Made by a program: the position numbers and the translations under genes. Shown here piece by piece: positions 23,983-32,995 of a stretch of 47,425 bases of DNA. Location: contig CAYXBB010000011.1 in NCBI GenBank assembly GCA_964463285.1, positions 1 through 47,425 of the forward strand, read 5' to 3'. How positions within the stretch are numbered: position 1 is the first letter of the stretch; each line of letters begins with the position of its first letter. The stretch comes from JAAZLS01 sp964463285. GTDB lineage: Bacteria; Bacillota; Dethiobacteria; DTU022. The notes beneath the pieces were generated by a model. The model did not search any database. It had not been told where the DNA came from and saw only the letters and a program-made list of their open reading frames with translations.

Positions 23983-25182
23983 TTGTTTCTAATCAGGGGG
24001 TGGAGATTTTTCCGCGGATATCTGGTGGTCATAATCTTCGGCCAGGGGGTGGAAAGATTTCTGAATCTGGCCCTTACCAGGGGGATTGGTTTTTGGGATT
24101 TACAGAAAAAATCGAAGGGAGCCCAACTTTCAATTGAATTGTCTTCATTTAGGCGGATCCGCCCCCTGGTAAAAAAAAGCCGCTGCCGCTTGCACATTGT
24201 GCGCAAAGCAGGCCTGCCATTTTTAAAGGCCAGATTGCGTCGTCGCCGGGGTCTGGTACTGGGAGCGTTGTTTTTTTGGCTGCTGATATGCATTTTAACC
24301 TCATGCATATGGTTTATTGAGATTACCGGAAACCAGGCGATCACCTCAAAGGAGGTTTTGCAGCTGGTTGAGCAGTTAGGGGTTCACCCCGGAATATGGA
24401 AGAAGAAATTAAACCTGCTGGAGCTTGAACAGGATATTGTTCGCCTGCACAGCGGTATCTCCTGGGCAGGATGCCGGATCCGGGGGACACTGCTGGAAAT
24501 CGAAATAGCAGAGCACCTGGTGGAACCGGAACCAAATTTCATCCCGATGGATCTTATTGCTGCCAAGGACGGCCTTGTTGAGAGGGTTTTGGTTATTGAA
24601 GGACAGGCGGAGGTTGAACCCGGAGATACTGTAACCAAGGGAGACTTACTTATTCGGGGAATCAGAGCCTATGATGATTACCCTTTTTCAGAAGATGAGC
24701 AGCCGTCACCTGAAAAGGTGCGAGCAAGGGGAGAAGTGGAAGCACGGGTATGGTATGAGGCCAGGGTACCGATAAATACAGAGCAGAAGGTTAAAGTGGA
24801 ATCGGGAAATAATCAAACCGGTTACAGTTTGAACCGGCTAAAAAGCCGTTTTCACCTCTGGGGAACCCGGCATGATCCTTATGATATTTCGCGCCGGGAA
24901 ATTTTACGGTTTAGTTTAAAATGGAGGAACCTTTCCCTCCCGATCGAAGTGACACGGACCAGGTATTATGAGATAATAATTGAGGGAAAAGAGCTTTCTT
25001 TTGAAGAAGCTTTATTTATATCCCGAACGGAAGCCGAACGCCAGATCAGGGAACAGATCCCGGAGGGCGTTCCTGCCGGGGCAATTTTTTATGAAGAATA
25101 TACGGAACATAACCGGAAATGGGTGCGGGCAGTGGGAGAGACCAGGGAAAATATCGCTATCCATTTTCCAATACAGCCCTAA
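23983..25182 (+). CDS. yqfD: Sporulation protein YqfD
   Basis: A 399-residue membrane-anchored sporulation protein needed in the mother cell. The N-terminal cytoplasmic part is followed by one hydrophobic segment near residues 90-110 (LVLGALFFWLLICILTSCIW), then a long extracytoplasmic region with ITGNQAITSKEVL, the GLVERVLVIEGQAEVEPGDTV segment and a charged C-terminus. The protein starts at TTG 23983 behind GGAGGGGAG, 12 bases after yqfC. The arrangement and length match the family, so the call is firm, though its biochemical function is unknown. Confidence 0.9.
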   Translation: MFLIRGWRFFRGYLVVIIFGQGVERFLNLALTRGIGFWDLQKKSKGAQLSIELSSFRRIRPLVKKSRCRLHIVRKAGLPFLKARLRRRRGLVLGALFFWLLICILTSCIWFIEITGNQAITSKEVLQLVEQLGVHPGIWKKKLNLLELEQDIVRLHSGISWAGCRIRGTLLEIEIAEHLVEPEPNFIPMDLIAAKDGLVERVLVIEGQAEVEPGDTVTKGDLLIRGIRAYDDYPFSEDEQPSPEKVRARGEVEARVWYEARVPINTEQKVKVESGNNQTGYSLNRLKSRFHLWGTRHDPYDISRREILRFSLKWRNLSLPIEVTRTRYYEIIIEGKELSFEEALFISRTEAERQIREQIPEGVPAGAIFYEEYTEHNRKWVRAVGETRENIAIHFPIQP

Positions 25183-25244
25183 TATTTATCCTTTTAACAA
25201 ATCAAATTCACAAACACTTGTTACCAGAAAGGATCGGGAGCCTA

Positions 25245-26243
25245 TTGGAGAACCAACGGGTTAGCAAAGTGGTATTTCTGGAAAATGCAACGGAATCAAT
25301 GCAGTTGCTGGGCAAGTTTGAACGTCATATACAGCTTGTTGAAAAAGCGTTTACGGTAAGGATTATCCCCCAGGGACTGACTTTAACTATAGAAGGGCCA
25401 CAGCCGGAAGTTGTGCCGGTATGGGAGTTATTCCAGTTATTACTGGTGTTTCTTCGGAAAGGATACCCTGTTTCCAGCAGCGAATTTGAATATGCTTTAA
25501 AGCTTGCCAGAGAAGGGCAGACGGGTCAGATTAAAGAGCTGCTTAATGGCCCGGCACTGGTTACTCCCCGGGGAAAACAGATCCGCCCCAAAACTATAGG
25601 TCAGAAAAACTATTTGGAAGCGATCCGCCATAACGACATTGTAATCGGTATTGGGCCGGCCGGTACCGGTAAAACTTATCTAGCTTTAACTATGGCCATT
25701 CATGCTTTAAAAAACAAGCAGGTGCAGCGGTTGATCCTCGCCCGCCCGGCAGTGGAGGCGGGAGAACATCTTGGATATCTCCCCGGAGATTTTCAGGAGA
25801 AGGTAGAGCCTTATCTTCGTCCAATATTCGATGGTCTGTACGATCTTCTGGGAATGGATATCTTTCAAAAATACCGGGACAAAGGTATAATTGAAATAGC
25901 GCCTTTGGCCTATATGCGGGGGCGTACACTTGATGATTCGTTTGTAATACTGGACGAGGCCCAGAACACTACTTCAGAGCAGATGAAAATGTTTTTAACC
26001 CGGCTGGGTTTCGGCTCGAAGGCGATAATTACCGGCGATATTACTCAGATTGATCTACCGCGTCACCGCTATTCGGGGTTAGAGGAAGTACCGCAAATTT
26101 TAAACGGGATCAAGGGAATCGCCCTGGTTTATTTAACTGAAAAAGATGTAGTCCGACATCCGCTGGTGCAGGAAATCATCAAAGCTTATGAGAGTTATGA
26201 GGCAATAAAAGGGAAAACCGATGAGCATGATGCTGAAACTTAA
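25245..26243 (+). CDS. phoH: PhoH-like ATPase
   Basis: A 332-residue PhoH/YbeZ-type P-loop ATPase linked to RNA metabolism and ribosome maturation with YbeY. An N-terminal KH-like region precedes the Walker A motif GPAGTGKT at residues 137-144; Walker B is in SFVILDEAQNTT, followed by TGDITQIDLP. The open frame extends back to 25119 inside yqfD in another frame, but homology starts near the TTG at 25245, behind AGGATCGGGAG. It overlaps pgpH by 23 bases and is followed two genes later by ybeY, as usual. Confidence 0.93.
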   Translation: MENQRVSKVVFLENATESMQLLGKFERHIQLVEKAFTVRIIPQGLTLTIEGPQPEVVPVWELFQLLLVFLRKGYPVSSSEFEYALKLAREGQTGQIKELLNGPALVTPRGKQIRPKTIGQKNYLEAIRHNDIVIGIGPAGTGKTYLALTMAIHALKNKQVQRLILARPAVEAGEHLGYLPGDFQEKVEPYLRPIFDGLYDLLGMDIFQKYRDKGIIEIAPLAYMRGRTLDDSFVILDEAQNTTSEQMKMFLTRLGFGSKAIITGDITQIDLPRHRYSGLEEVPQILNGIKGIALVYLTEKDVVRHPLVQEIIKAYESYEAIKGKTDEHDAET

Positions 26244-28338
26244 AAAAATAATAACCAGACCACTAAAGCTCCGGACCGGGAAACGATTCCGGGAAATATT
26301 AGTAGTGGTGCTATTTTTTGTGGTGATTTACCTGATCATGATAGTGGCCATTATTCCAGCCAGGGTAGATCTGGATCTTGGCAAACCCAGTCCCAAGACT
26401 ATTTACGCGCCCCGGGATTCAATTGATGGGCATGCTACAGAGAGGCTTCGGAAGGCAGCGGAAGAAGCGGTGTCGGAGGTGTTTGATTACAATCTGGAAG
26501 TACTTACCGAGGCTCAAGCCGAAGCTACGCTTTTTTTTGAGGAAGTGTTTGCACTGCAAGCGGATCAGGGGCTTTCTGAGGAAGAGAAAGCCGCTCGACT
26601 CCAAGATTTGTTGGTTGAAGAGATCTCGACCCCTGCCTTGAAAACTTTTTTGAACGCCGATCTGGCTACCTTAATGGATCTTCAAGGGCGACTCAAAGGC
26701 CTGCTTGCCGAAATCTACAACCAGGGGGTAAAAGTTAGTGGAATGGAGACCGCTCGGCGTTATGTCAACCAGGAAATTGCCCTGTTTCCTTTTGGGCCGG
26801 AGCTGAAGCGGGTATCGGAAAACCTGGTTCAGCCACTGATCAGGGCTAATATGATTTACAATCCTGAAGCTACCGCTGCCAACCGGGAAGCGGCATTAAA
26901 TGAGATAGATCCAGTTATAATTCTAAGCCGTACCCTTATTATCAGTAAAGGGGAGACGGTAACTGAAAGACATTTGGAGCAGCTGGAAAGTTTGGGCCTG
27001 GCTTTGGGAAGTCAGCTGGATTATCCAGGGTTTGCCGGGTTGTTCTTATTGTTGCTGACAATTTTTGTAGTGGTAGGAATATATATCGCTTTTTTTGTTA
27101 AGAATGTTTATAATAGTTTATCCTTAATGGCTCTTCTGGGGCTGGTTGTAATAATCACGCTGATTTTTGCCATTGCCGCCAACTATTTTTCAGGATATCT
27201 TATTCCCGTAGCTATGGGGTTAATCTTGATTACGGTGATGCTCGGCAGCAGGCTGGCGGTGCTGATGAATATTGTGCTGGCCCTGCTTGTGGGGTTAGTC
27301 ACAGGTGGTGATTTTACATTAGTTACTATGGCCCTGATCGGGGGCCTGGCTGCTATCTATAGATTGTCGCGGGTAAGCCGGCGTTCCGATCTTTCCAGGG
27401 CCGGGTTTTATGTAGCTGCTGCTAATTCAATAATTATTATCGCTTTATTTTTGTTCCAGGGCAACCTGCATTCAGGTTACAGTTTTTTGAAAGATTTGGG
27501 TTTTGGGTTGTTGTCCGGTATTGGAAACGGGCTGTTTTCTTCAGTTGTTGCTATCGGGCTGTTACCGTTTTTGGAGAGTGGATTTGGTCTGACTACGGTG
27601 GTTACCCTGCTGGAGCTTTCCAACCCCAACAACCCGCTTCTCCGCCGTTTAATGACCGAGGCTCCTGGAACCTATTACCACAGTATCATGGTAGGCAACC
27701 TGGCTGAAGGGGCGGCGGAGGCGGTAGGGGCCGATTCGCTGTTAACCAGGGTGGGTGCTTACTACCACGATATTGGAAAATTAAAACGCCCATATTTCTT
27801 TGTTGAAAACCAGTTTTCCGGGACCAATCCCCATCTGAAGCTTTCTCCAAACCTGAGTGCCTTGATCATCGGCTCCCATGTCCGGGACGGGGTGGAGTTG
27901 GCTCGGCAACACCGCTTGCCGGAGATAATACAGGATATTATTAACCAGCATCACGGTAACAGTCTGATCTCATTTTTTTATCAGCGAGCGCTGGAAAACA
28001 AGTGTAAAGACAAGCAGCAGGTATCAGAAGATCAGTTTCGCTATGAGGGCCCTCTTCCTCAAACTAAGGAGGCAGCTATTATTATGCTGGCAGATACGGT
28101 AGAGGCAGGGGTCCGCTCCCTGTCTAAGCCGGTTATTGGTCGGGTGGAAGCCTTGATCCGGAAGGTAATTAAGGAGAAACTAAATGATGGGCAGTTGGAC
28201 GAGTGCAATTTAACCCTAAAGGAACTGGACCGGATCGGCGATTCGTTTGTCAATATAATGACCGGGATCTACCATTCCCGGATCGAGTATCCGGAAAAAG
28301 ATTTAAGAGCAGAAATAGAAAGGGCTACTATTAGATGA
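26221..28338 (+). CDS. pgpH: 7TM-HD family cyclic-di-AMP phosphodiesterase-like protein (PgpH/YqfF)
   Basis: A 705-residue membrane protein. A first membrane segment lies near residues 30-48, then a large extracytoplasmic domain (about 50-265), a cluster of seven membrane segments (about 270-455), and a cytoplasmic HD domain. The HD motif is in YYHDIGKLKRPYF, preceded by the conserved PGTYYHSIMVGNLAE and followed by IINQHHGNSLISFF. PgpH of Listeria degrades cyclic di-AMP, and this domain order is the same. It overlaps phoH by 23 bases and ybeY by four bases, indicating tight translational coupling. Confidence 0.93.
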   Translation: MSMMLKLKKIITRPLKLRTGKRFREILVVVLFFVVIYLIMIVAIIPARVDLDLGKPSPKTIYAPRDSIDGHATERLRKAAEEAVSEVFDYNLEVLTEAQAEATLFFEEVFALQADQGLSEEEKAARLQDLLVEEISTPALKTFLNADLATLMDLQGRLKGLLAEIYNQGVKVSGMETARRYVNQEIALFPFGPELKRVSENLVQPLIRANMIYNPEATAANREAALNEIDPVIILSRTLIISKGETVTERHLEQLESLGLALGSQLDYPGFAGLFLLLLTIFVVVGIYIAFFVKNVYNSLSLMALLGLVVIITLIFAIAANYFSGYLIPVAMGLILITVMLGSRLAVLMNIVLALLVGLVTGGDFTLVTMALIGGLAAIYRLSRVSRRSDLSRAGFYVAAANSIIIIALFLFQGNLHSGYSFLKDLGFGLLSGIGNGLFSSVVAIGLLPFLESGFGLTTVVTLLELSNPNNPLLRRLMTEAPGTYYHSIMVGNLAEGAAEAVGADSLLTRVGAYYHDIGKLKRPYFFVENQFSGTNPHLKLSPNLSALIIGSHVRDGVELARQHRLPEIIQDIINQHHGNSLISFFYQRALENKCKDKQQVSEDQFRYEGPLPQTKEAAIIMLADTVEAGVRSLSKPVIGRVEALIRKVIKEKLNDGQLDECNLTLKELDRIGDSFVNIMTGIYHSRIEYPEKDLRAEIERATIR

Positions 28339-28838
28339 CGGTGTATGTAACCAATCTTTCCCCTGATCCCGTGCCTAAAAGTTTTATTACCAGGCTGCGG
28401 AAAATGGCACAAACCGTTTTGGAACAGCATGACCTGGGTTTAGGGCAGGTAGGAATAATTCTCACCGGTGACGATCACCTGCGAAATCTCAATCTTTCCT
28501 ACCGGAGGCTGGATAGCCCTACCGACGTCCTTTCTTTTAGCATGTTGGATCAACAGGAAAAGTGCCTGGCTGCCGAACAGGGACGGGAAGTTTTGGTTGG
28601 AGATATCTATATATCTATAGATAAAGCCCGGGTTCAGGCACTGGAGGCCCTGCACTCACCCTTGCAGGAGGTTATGCAGTTAGCTATTCACGGTTTGTTG
28701 CATCTCTTGGGATTTTCACATCATAACCCTGAATCCGGCCGAACAATGGCAGAACGGGAGCGGGAAATTTTCTGCCGGTTGGTATCAATAAATTCACCTG
28801 GGAGTAACGCTGATGAACCGGATGGCTCGAAGTTTTAA
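28335..28838 (+). CDS. ybeY: Endoribonuclease YbeY (16S rRNA maturation)
   Basis: A 167-residue zinc-dependent RNase that takes part in 16S rRNA 3' maturation and ribosome quality control. The metal motif H119-G-x2-H123-x5-H129 (HGLLHLLGFSH) is intact, and the upstream YRRLDSPTDVLSF segment is family-typical. The ATG overlaps the pgpH stop in an ATGA arrangement. PhoH, encoded just upstream, is its usual functional partner. Confidence 0.95.
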   Translation: MTVYVTNLSPDPVPKSFITRLRKMAQTVLEQHDLGLGQVGIILTGDDHLRNLNLSYRRLDSPTDVLSFSMLDQQEKCLAAEQGREVLVGDIYISIDKARVQALEALHSPLQEVMQLAIHGLLHLLGFSHHNPESGRTMAEREREIFCRLVSINSPGSNADEPDGSKF

Positions 28839-29175
28839 AGATGCTTTTGCCGGGTTAAATTACTGTTATAAAACCCAGCCCAACCTGGTGATCCATGTAG
28901 TAATTGGAGTGCTGGTGCTAAGTTTATCCTTGCTGATACGGGTATCCTTGCTGGAGCTGCTGTTTTTGGTAACGGCGGCATTTGGTGTGTTGATCGCCGA
29001 AGTATTTAACACCGCCCTGGAGAGAGCGGTCGATGTGGCTACCCAAGAGCATAACAAGCTGGCTCATCTGGCCAAAGATGTTGCAGCGGGAGCGGTTTTG
29101 CTGTCAGCGGCTTATGCAGTAATTGTAGGGGGGGTGATTTTTGGCACCCGGCTTTGGAAACTAATTAAGTTTTGA
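28813..29175 (+). CDS. dgkA: Diacylglycerol/undecaprenol kinase (DgkA family)
   Basis: A 120-residue integral membrane kinase with three hydrophobic helices. In Gram-positive bacteria this family mainly phosphorylates undecaprenol to recycle the cell-wall lipid carrier. The signature FNTALERAVDVATQ with the following HNKLAHLAKDVAAGAVLL contains the conserved Glu, Asn and Asp residues. The start ATG lies 26 bases inside ybeY behind GGGAG. Order ybeY-dgkA-cdd is conserved, though here a DUF881 gene is inserted before the cytidine deaminase. Confidence 0.94.
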   Translation: MNRMARSFKDAFAGLNYCYKTQPNLVIHVVIGVLVLSLSLLIRVSLLELLFLVTAAFGVLIAEVFNTALERAVDVATQEHNKLAHLAKDVAAGAVLLSAAYAVIVGGVIFGTRLWKLIKF

Positions 29176-29243
29176 TGTTTATACAGCCTGGCCGAAAACA
29201 GAACCGCTAAATTATTTTTAAATCTAAAAAGAGGGGTACGGTT

Positions 29244-30308
29244 ATGGCTATCAAATTTTATAATCGCGAGCAGCTGGGGAACAGGCTAATGTTCTTGCTG
29301 TTTGCCGCACTTATTATCCTGAATACTTTTTTGGTGGGACTTATCTATAGTAGTGTTCGTGCCAATTTTCCCGATACCACTGACAGCCTTGGATATAAGC
29401 AGGAAATAGCTCTGGATCTGGCTGGTTATAACCGGCGATTGGCTGCAGAACTGGACGTAGTGGACCGGGGTGCTGTCCGGGAAGCCCTGGCAGGGTTCAA
29501 TTATGATATAGAGATGGCCACCAGCAGCGATGAACTTACCCAGGTTATTCTTAACGAAGGGCGCCGGACCCAAGAGGTAATCCTTAGGGAAGCAGATGCC
29601 AAGCTGATGGACCAGGTGTTGGCAGTAATTAACAAGGATGAAACAGTCCGCCAGACCAAAGAAAAACTAAACCTGACTATTCGTGTCTCCGGGGAAAAAA
29701 TAACAGTTACTCCGGAGGAATATCTGGGATTGTCCACCATTTATCGGATAAAACAGATTCCGCTGGTGCAGCGCTTAACTTCGGAGCAGGTTCTAAATAT
29801 AGAAATTGCTGATGGTGAAGGCCGGTTGATGGTTCCTTATAACCCTATTGAACATATTCAGTCTCTTTCCTCTGAGCTGGATAAGTTGCGAGTGGATCTT
29901 CATGAATTACGGGTGGCAGCCGGTTTGGCTGAGATGACCGGCCCGGGAGTGGTGCTACAGCTTTATGATGAGATGGGGGGAACCAGCAACACTTCCATTA
30001 TTCATGATGCTGATATTAGAGATGTTGTCAATGAGTTGTTTTCATCCGGAGCTCAGGGGGTAAGCGTGGGAGGACAACGCTTAACCGCCTCTTCATCTAT
30101 TCGATGCAGCGGATCACTCGTTAAGGTAAATGACAAGCTGATTTCGGTTAACCCGGTGGTTATAAAAGCGGTAGGGGATACCGAACTGCTGACCAGCGGG
30201 TTGGATATTATCCGCACCGCTCTGGAAATTCAGCGCGGAATAAGGTTTGAAATTACACCGGTGGATTCAGTTACCCTTCCCGGCTATGCCAGGACTACCA
30301 TAGAATAA
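29244..30308 (+). CDS. DUF881 family membrane-anchored protein
   Basis: A 354-residue protein with one N-terminal membrane segment (residues about 14-34) and a large outside domain. The C-terminal part carries the DUF881 (YlxW/YlxX-like) pattern: GLAEMTGPGVVLQLYDE, IIHDADIRDVVNELFSSGAQGVSVGGQRL, SSIRCSGSLVKVN and VIKAVGD. Related proteins usually lie near ftsQ/ftsZ in Firmicutes, so its place between dgkA and cdd is less common. The region between residues 40 and 180 is not recognised. Function of the family is unknown. The start ATG follows AGAGGGG. Confidence 0.85.
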   Translation: MAIKFYNREQLGNRLMFLLFAALIILNTFLVGLIYSSVRANFPDTTDSLGYKQEIALDLAGYNRRLAAELDVVDRGAVREALAGFNYDIEMATSSDELTQVILNEGRRTQEVILREADAKLMDQVLAVINKDETVRQTKEKLNLTIRVSGEKITVTPEEYLGLSTIYRIKQIPLVQRLTSEQVLNIEIADGEGRLMVPYNPIEHIQSLSSELDKLRVDLHELRVAAGLAEMTGPGVVLQLYDEMGGTSNTSIIHDADIRDVVNELFSSGAQGVSVGGQRLTASSSIRCSGSLVKVNDKLISVNPVVIKAVGDTELLTSGLDIIRTALEIQRGIRFEITPVDSVTLPGYARTTIE

Positions 30309-30328
30309 CTGTTTGTGAGGATAACACC

Positions 30329-31159
30329 ATGATAGTATCGGATCGGGTTTTGGTAAATATAGCTAAAGCTGCCTCTACCAGGGCCTATGCTCCTTATTCC
30401 GGGTTTCCGGTGGGAGCGGCTCTGTTAACTGCTACCGGGGAGGTGTTTACCGGCTGCAATCTGGAGAATGCCTCGTTTGGCCTTACCATTTGTGCCGAGC
30501 GGGTAGCTGTGGGGAATGCTGTAGCAGCGGGGCTACGTAGTTTTTCCAGGCTGGCACTGGTTGCAGACTGCTCACCTCCCCCTGTCCCTTGTGGAGCTTG
30601 CCGGCAAGTTTTCTGTGAACTGGCTCCCCAGCTAGAAATTATTGCCGGTAATTTGCAGGGGGAGGTGGTCTGCTACCGGCTTCCCGAACTGCTGCCTGAA
30701 CCTTTTATTGGCAATGGTTTTCCCAAAGCAACCCCTGCCCCGTTTCCCCGGGTAGAAACCTGGAGACTGCCTTTGACCGTGCGGCCTATCGGGTATGTTA
30801 GTAACTCTTATTCCGAGCCGAAAGCGGTACCAAAGGATTATAAACAACAGGTATCGAAGATTATTATAGACAACGATTTTGTAGACGGCCTGTACCGGAT
30901 CGAAGAAGAAAAAAAGATCATTATTATCGGCCACCTGCATCGGGTTGAAGAATACAGCTTGATTCAAAGAAGAAGGGGCCGGGGGGAGGAGTACGGAGTT
31001 TTCGTCTGCCGCAGCCCCCGAAGGCCCAACTTCATCTCCCACACACCGGTAGATTTAATCTCCCGGGAGGGGCCGGTCCTTACTGTTCGGGGTCTGGATC
31101 TAATTAACGAAACCCCGGTTTTGGATATCAAAACTGTCTATCCACCGGTAGAATGTTGA
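30329..31159 (+). CDS. cdd: Fusion of cytidine deaminase and a TrmO/TsaA-like domain
   Basis: A 276-residue two-domain protein. Residues 1-135 are a complete cytidine deaminase, with the catalytic C55-A-E57 in LTICAER and the zinc cysteines C88 and C91 in PCGACRQ; it deaminates cytidine and deoxycytidine. Residues from about 151 onward resemble the TrmO/TsaA (YaeB/VirR) family, an S-adenosylmethionine-dependent tRNA m6t6A methyltransferase: VRPIGYVSNSYSEP, VFVCRSPRRPNFISHTPVDL and GLDLINETPVLDIKTVYP. The two parts lie in one uninterrupted frame, joined by a proline-rich linker. The gene occupies the normal cdd position before recO, but era, usually between them, is missing. Whether the C-terminal part still methylates tRNA is uncertain. 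Confidence 0.86.
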   Translation: MIVSDRVLVNIAKAASTRAYAPYSGFPVGAALLTATGEVFTGCNLENASFGLTICAERVAVGNAVAAGLRSFSRLALVADCSPPPVPCGACRQVFCELAPQLEIIAGNLQGEVVCYRLPELLPEPFIGNGFPKATPAPFPRVETWRLPLTVRPIGYVSNSYSEPKAVPKDYKQQVSKIIIDNDFVDGLYRIEEEKKIIIIGHLHRVEEYSLIQRRRGRGEEYGVFVCRSPRRPNFISHTPVDLISREGPVLTVRGLDLINETPVLDIKTVYPPVEC

Positions 31160-31174
31160 GGAGGCCGGGATTGT

Positions 31175-31933
31175 TTGTCGCGATACATAAAAAGTGAGGC
31201 TCTGGTTTTAAAAAGCCGTCCTTTAGGGGAAGCGGATCGGTTGATTACCTTTTTATCCTGGGATTTTGGCAAAATAGCCGCGGTAGCCAAGGGGTCCCGT
31301 AAGATCAAAAGCAAGCTCGCATCGGGAGTAGATCTGTTTACCTACGGCACCTATCAGTTTTATCGGGGCCGGGGGCTGGCTATAGTAACCGGGGTGGAGG
31401 TAAAAGAGCATTTTATATGTTTTCGCCAGAACCCGGATTTATATCCCTACGGCCTATATTTCATAGAACTTACCGATCGCCTAATTCCTGAAAATGGCCT
31501 TTGTCCGGAGGTATGCAATCTTTTGTTGGAGGGATGGCGGCTTTTGACGGAAACACCAGACCTCTCCCTGTTAATCAGAGCCTTTGAACTTAAGCTCCTA
31601 CAGATTTCCGGGTACAGTCCCTTTTTTGAAGGCTGTTTACAATGCGGGGCAACCCAGGCAACCGTGTTTTCAGTCAGTCGAGGTGGGTTGTTTTGCCTGA
31701 AGTGCCTAGGCAAAAAAAAATTTGCCGAAGGTCTTCCCTTGCAGCTGGGGACGGTAGCCCTGGCCAAAACACTTCTTAAAATGCCGTTGAAACAAATCCA
31801 GGTAATTCGCTCTCAGCCGCAGCAAAAACAGGAGTTGGTGAGGGTAACCGAATCTTTCCTGCAATATCATCTTCAGATCGGCCCCCTTAATTCTTTAAAT
31901 TATCTCAAAACCTTGCCTGCTCCCGAAATGTAG
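31175..31933 (+). CDS. recO: DNA repair protein RecO
   Basis: A 252-residue recombination mediator that helps load RecA through RecF/RecR. The N-terminal OB-fold is visible in LKSRPLGEADRLITFLS and AAVAKGSRKIKSKL; a zinc-binding module C-x2-C...C-x2-C (CLQCGA and FCLKCLG) follows the helical part. It starts at TTG 31175 behind GGAGG, 15 bases after the cdd fusion. Length and order fit the family. Confidence 0.94.
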   Translation: MSRYIKSEALVLKSRPLGEADRLITFLSWDFGKIAAVAKGSRKIKSKLASGVDLFTYGTYQFYRGRGLAIVTGVEVKEHFICFRQNPDLYPYGLYFIELTDRLIPENGLCPEVCNLLLEGWRLLTETPDLSLLIRAFELKLLQISGYSPFFEGCLQCGATQATVFSVSRGGLFCLKCLGKKKFAEGLPLQLGTVALAKTLLKMPLKQIQVIRSQPQQKQELVRVTESFLQYHLQIGPLNSLNYLKTLPAPEM

Positions 31934-32068
31934 TAGCATAGTCCTATTATCCTCCTTATAATTGCTCGATAACTGTATAGCCGCCACTTTTGTATTTACT
32001 TTTTTTAATATAACCTCAACAAGGGCATAAAAGCAATCATTATCCAAACACTAAGGGGGAGGAAGGTG

Positions 32069-32437
32069 ATGCGCTTGAAAATTACCATGGAAAACATTGA
32101 TGAACTCCGTCGCCGGGCGGGAGTCAGTTATAGTCGGGCCAGTCACGTGCTGGATCAGACCGGGGGTGATTTGTTGGAGGCACTGATATTTCTTGAAGAA
32201 ACAAGCGAAAACCCGCTAAAAGTAATTTCTAGCCGAGGAAAAGATATGTTTGCCTGGGCCCGCCGGCTGGCCAGAGGGCTCCATAGAACACGGGTGAAAA
32301 TTGAGGTTAAAGGAGACACCGTCATGGAATTTCCAGCCTCCCTGGGCACGGCGGGGGTAATTCTATTTCCCAAACTGGCGGTGCTGGGACTGCTGGGGGT
32401 TATGCTGGCCCGGGGAGAGCTGCAGGAGCGGAGCTGA
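32069..32437 (+). CDS. DUF4342 domain protein with N-terminal UBA-like helix bundle
   Basis: A 122-residue small protein. The N-terminal 45 residues (LRRRAGVSYSRASHVLDQTGGDLLEALIFLEE) look like a UBA/TS-N helix bundle as in translation factor Ts. The rest, with VKIEVKGDTVMEFPASLGTAGVILFPKLAVLGLLGVML, matches the DUF4342 family and includes one hydrophobic segment. The start ATG is at 32069 behind GGGGGAGGAAGG. It follows recO after about 135 bases and comes before the T-box region. The function is unknown. Confidence 0.83.
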   Translation: MRLKITMENIDELRRRAGVSYSRASHVLDQTGGDLLEALIFLEETSENPLKVISSRGKDMFAWARRLARGLHRTRVKIEVKGDTVMEFPASLGTAGVILFPKLAVLGLLGVMLARGELQERS

Positions 32438-32705
32438 CCCGGTTTGGTGGACACATCTGTCCTTGGCTCAATGAAAGAGGAAATGTTTGCCGCGTAATAA
32501 ATGGATTTTCACCGCGCTATTGCTATAATTACCGACAGGACCGCCTGCCGTTTTTCCCTGTGCCCACGATTCCCTTTTATGGGGCGTTGAAATCTTCTGT
32601 TGTCAAAGAACAGCGCTACGCTTTGTCCAAACACTCTTTAAAAGATGTTCGCCATTTTCGTAGCAAGAGCATTTTCCTTGGTTACCCGAATACCGGTTCT
32701 CGTGC
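32438..32705. other. Gene-free stretch upstream of the glyQS leader
   Basis: About 270 bases with no convincing gene. A possible imperfect terminator hairpin (CGACAGG with CCTGCCG, then T5) lies near 32538-32560 and could end the DUF4342 transcript. The promoter and T-box of glyQS follow. Confidence 0.3.
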
Positions 32706-32735
32706 TTGACAGGCAAATATGTAATCTGCTAATAT
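32706..32735 (+). promoter_or_regulatory. Promoter of the glyQS T-box transcript
   Basis: TTGACA at 32706-32711 and TAATAT at 32730-32735 are separated by 18 bases. The T-box leader begins shortly after, which supports the assignment. Confidence 0.7.
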
Positions 32736-32769
32736 TGGCCATAAGATTTGAAACTGATCATACTGGATG

Positions 32770-32935
32770 CAGTGAAGGAAAAAGTAGTCGGTAAGGCAAA
32801 AAACAAGCGATCCGGAAATGGTGGGAGCCCGGACAAATTGCCGGCGAAGGCAATCCGGAGCAATTCGCTTAGTTGAGGGGGCCTGTTACAGGCCAACTAG
32901 GGTGGAACCGCGGGAGAGAGTCTCCCGTCCCTTAA
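32770..32935 (+). promoter_or_regulatory. Glycine T-box riboswitch leader of glyQS
   Basis: The antiterminator core AGGGTGGAACCGCG lies at 32899-32912 and is followed by a GGGAGA...TCTCCC terminator-like stem to about 32933. Upstream the leader shows an AGTA-type motif, the CCGG-AAATGGTG-GAGCCCGG Stem I distal part, and a GAAGGCAA loop in which GGC (32849-32851) is a likely glycine specifier. Uncharged tRNA-Gly would bind and let the synthetase genes be read. The 5' end is approximate. Confidence 0.92.
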
Positions 32936-32995
32936 GGTTTATTAAACTGGTGGGATGGGAGGCTTTGTTTATTTTTATGTTCAGGGGGGATAAAC

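Noticed and set aside
23883..24344. Minus-strand ORF of 153 codons opposite yqfC and yqfD
   Set aside because: Overlaps two recognised genes and has no support on its own strand.
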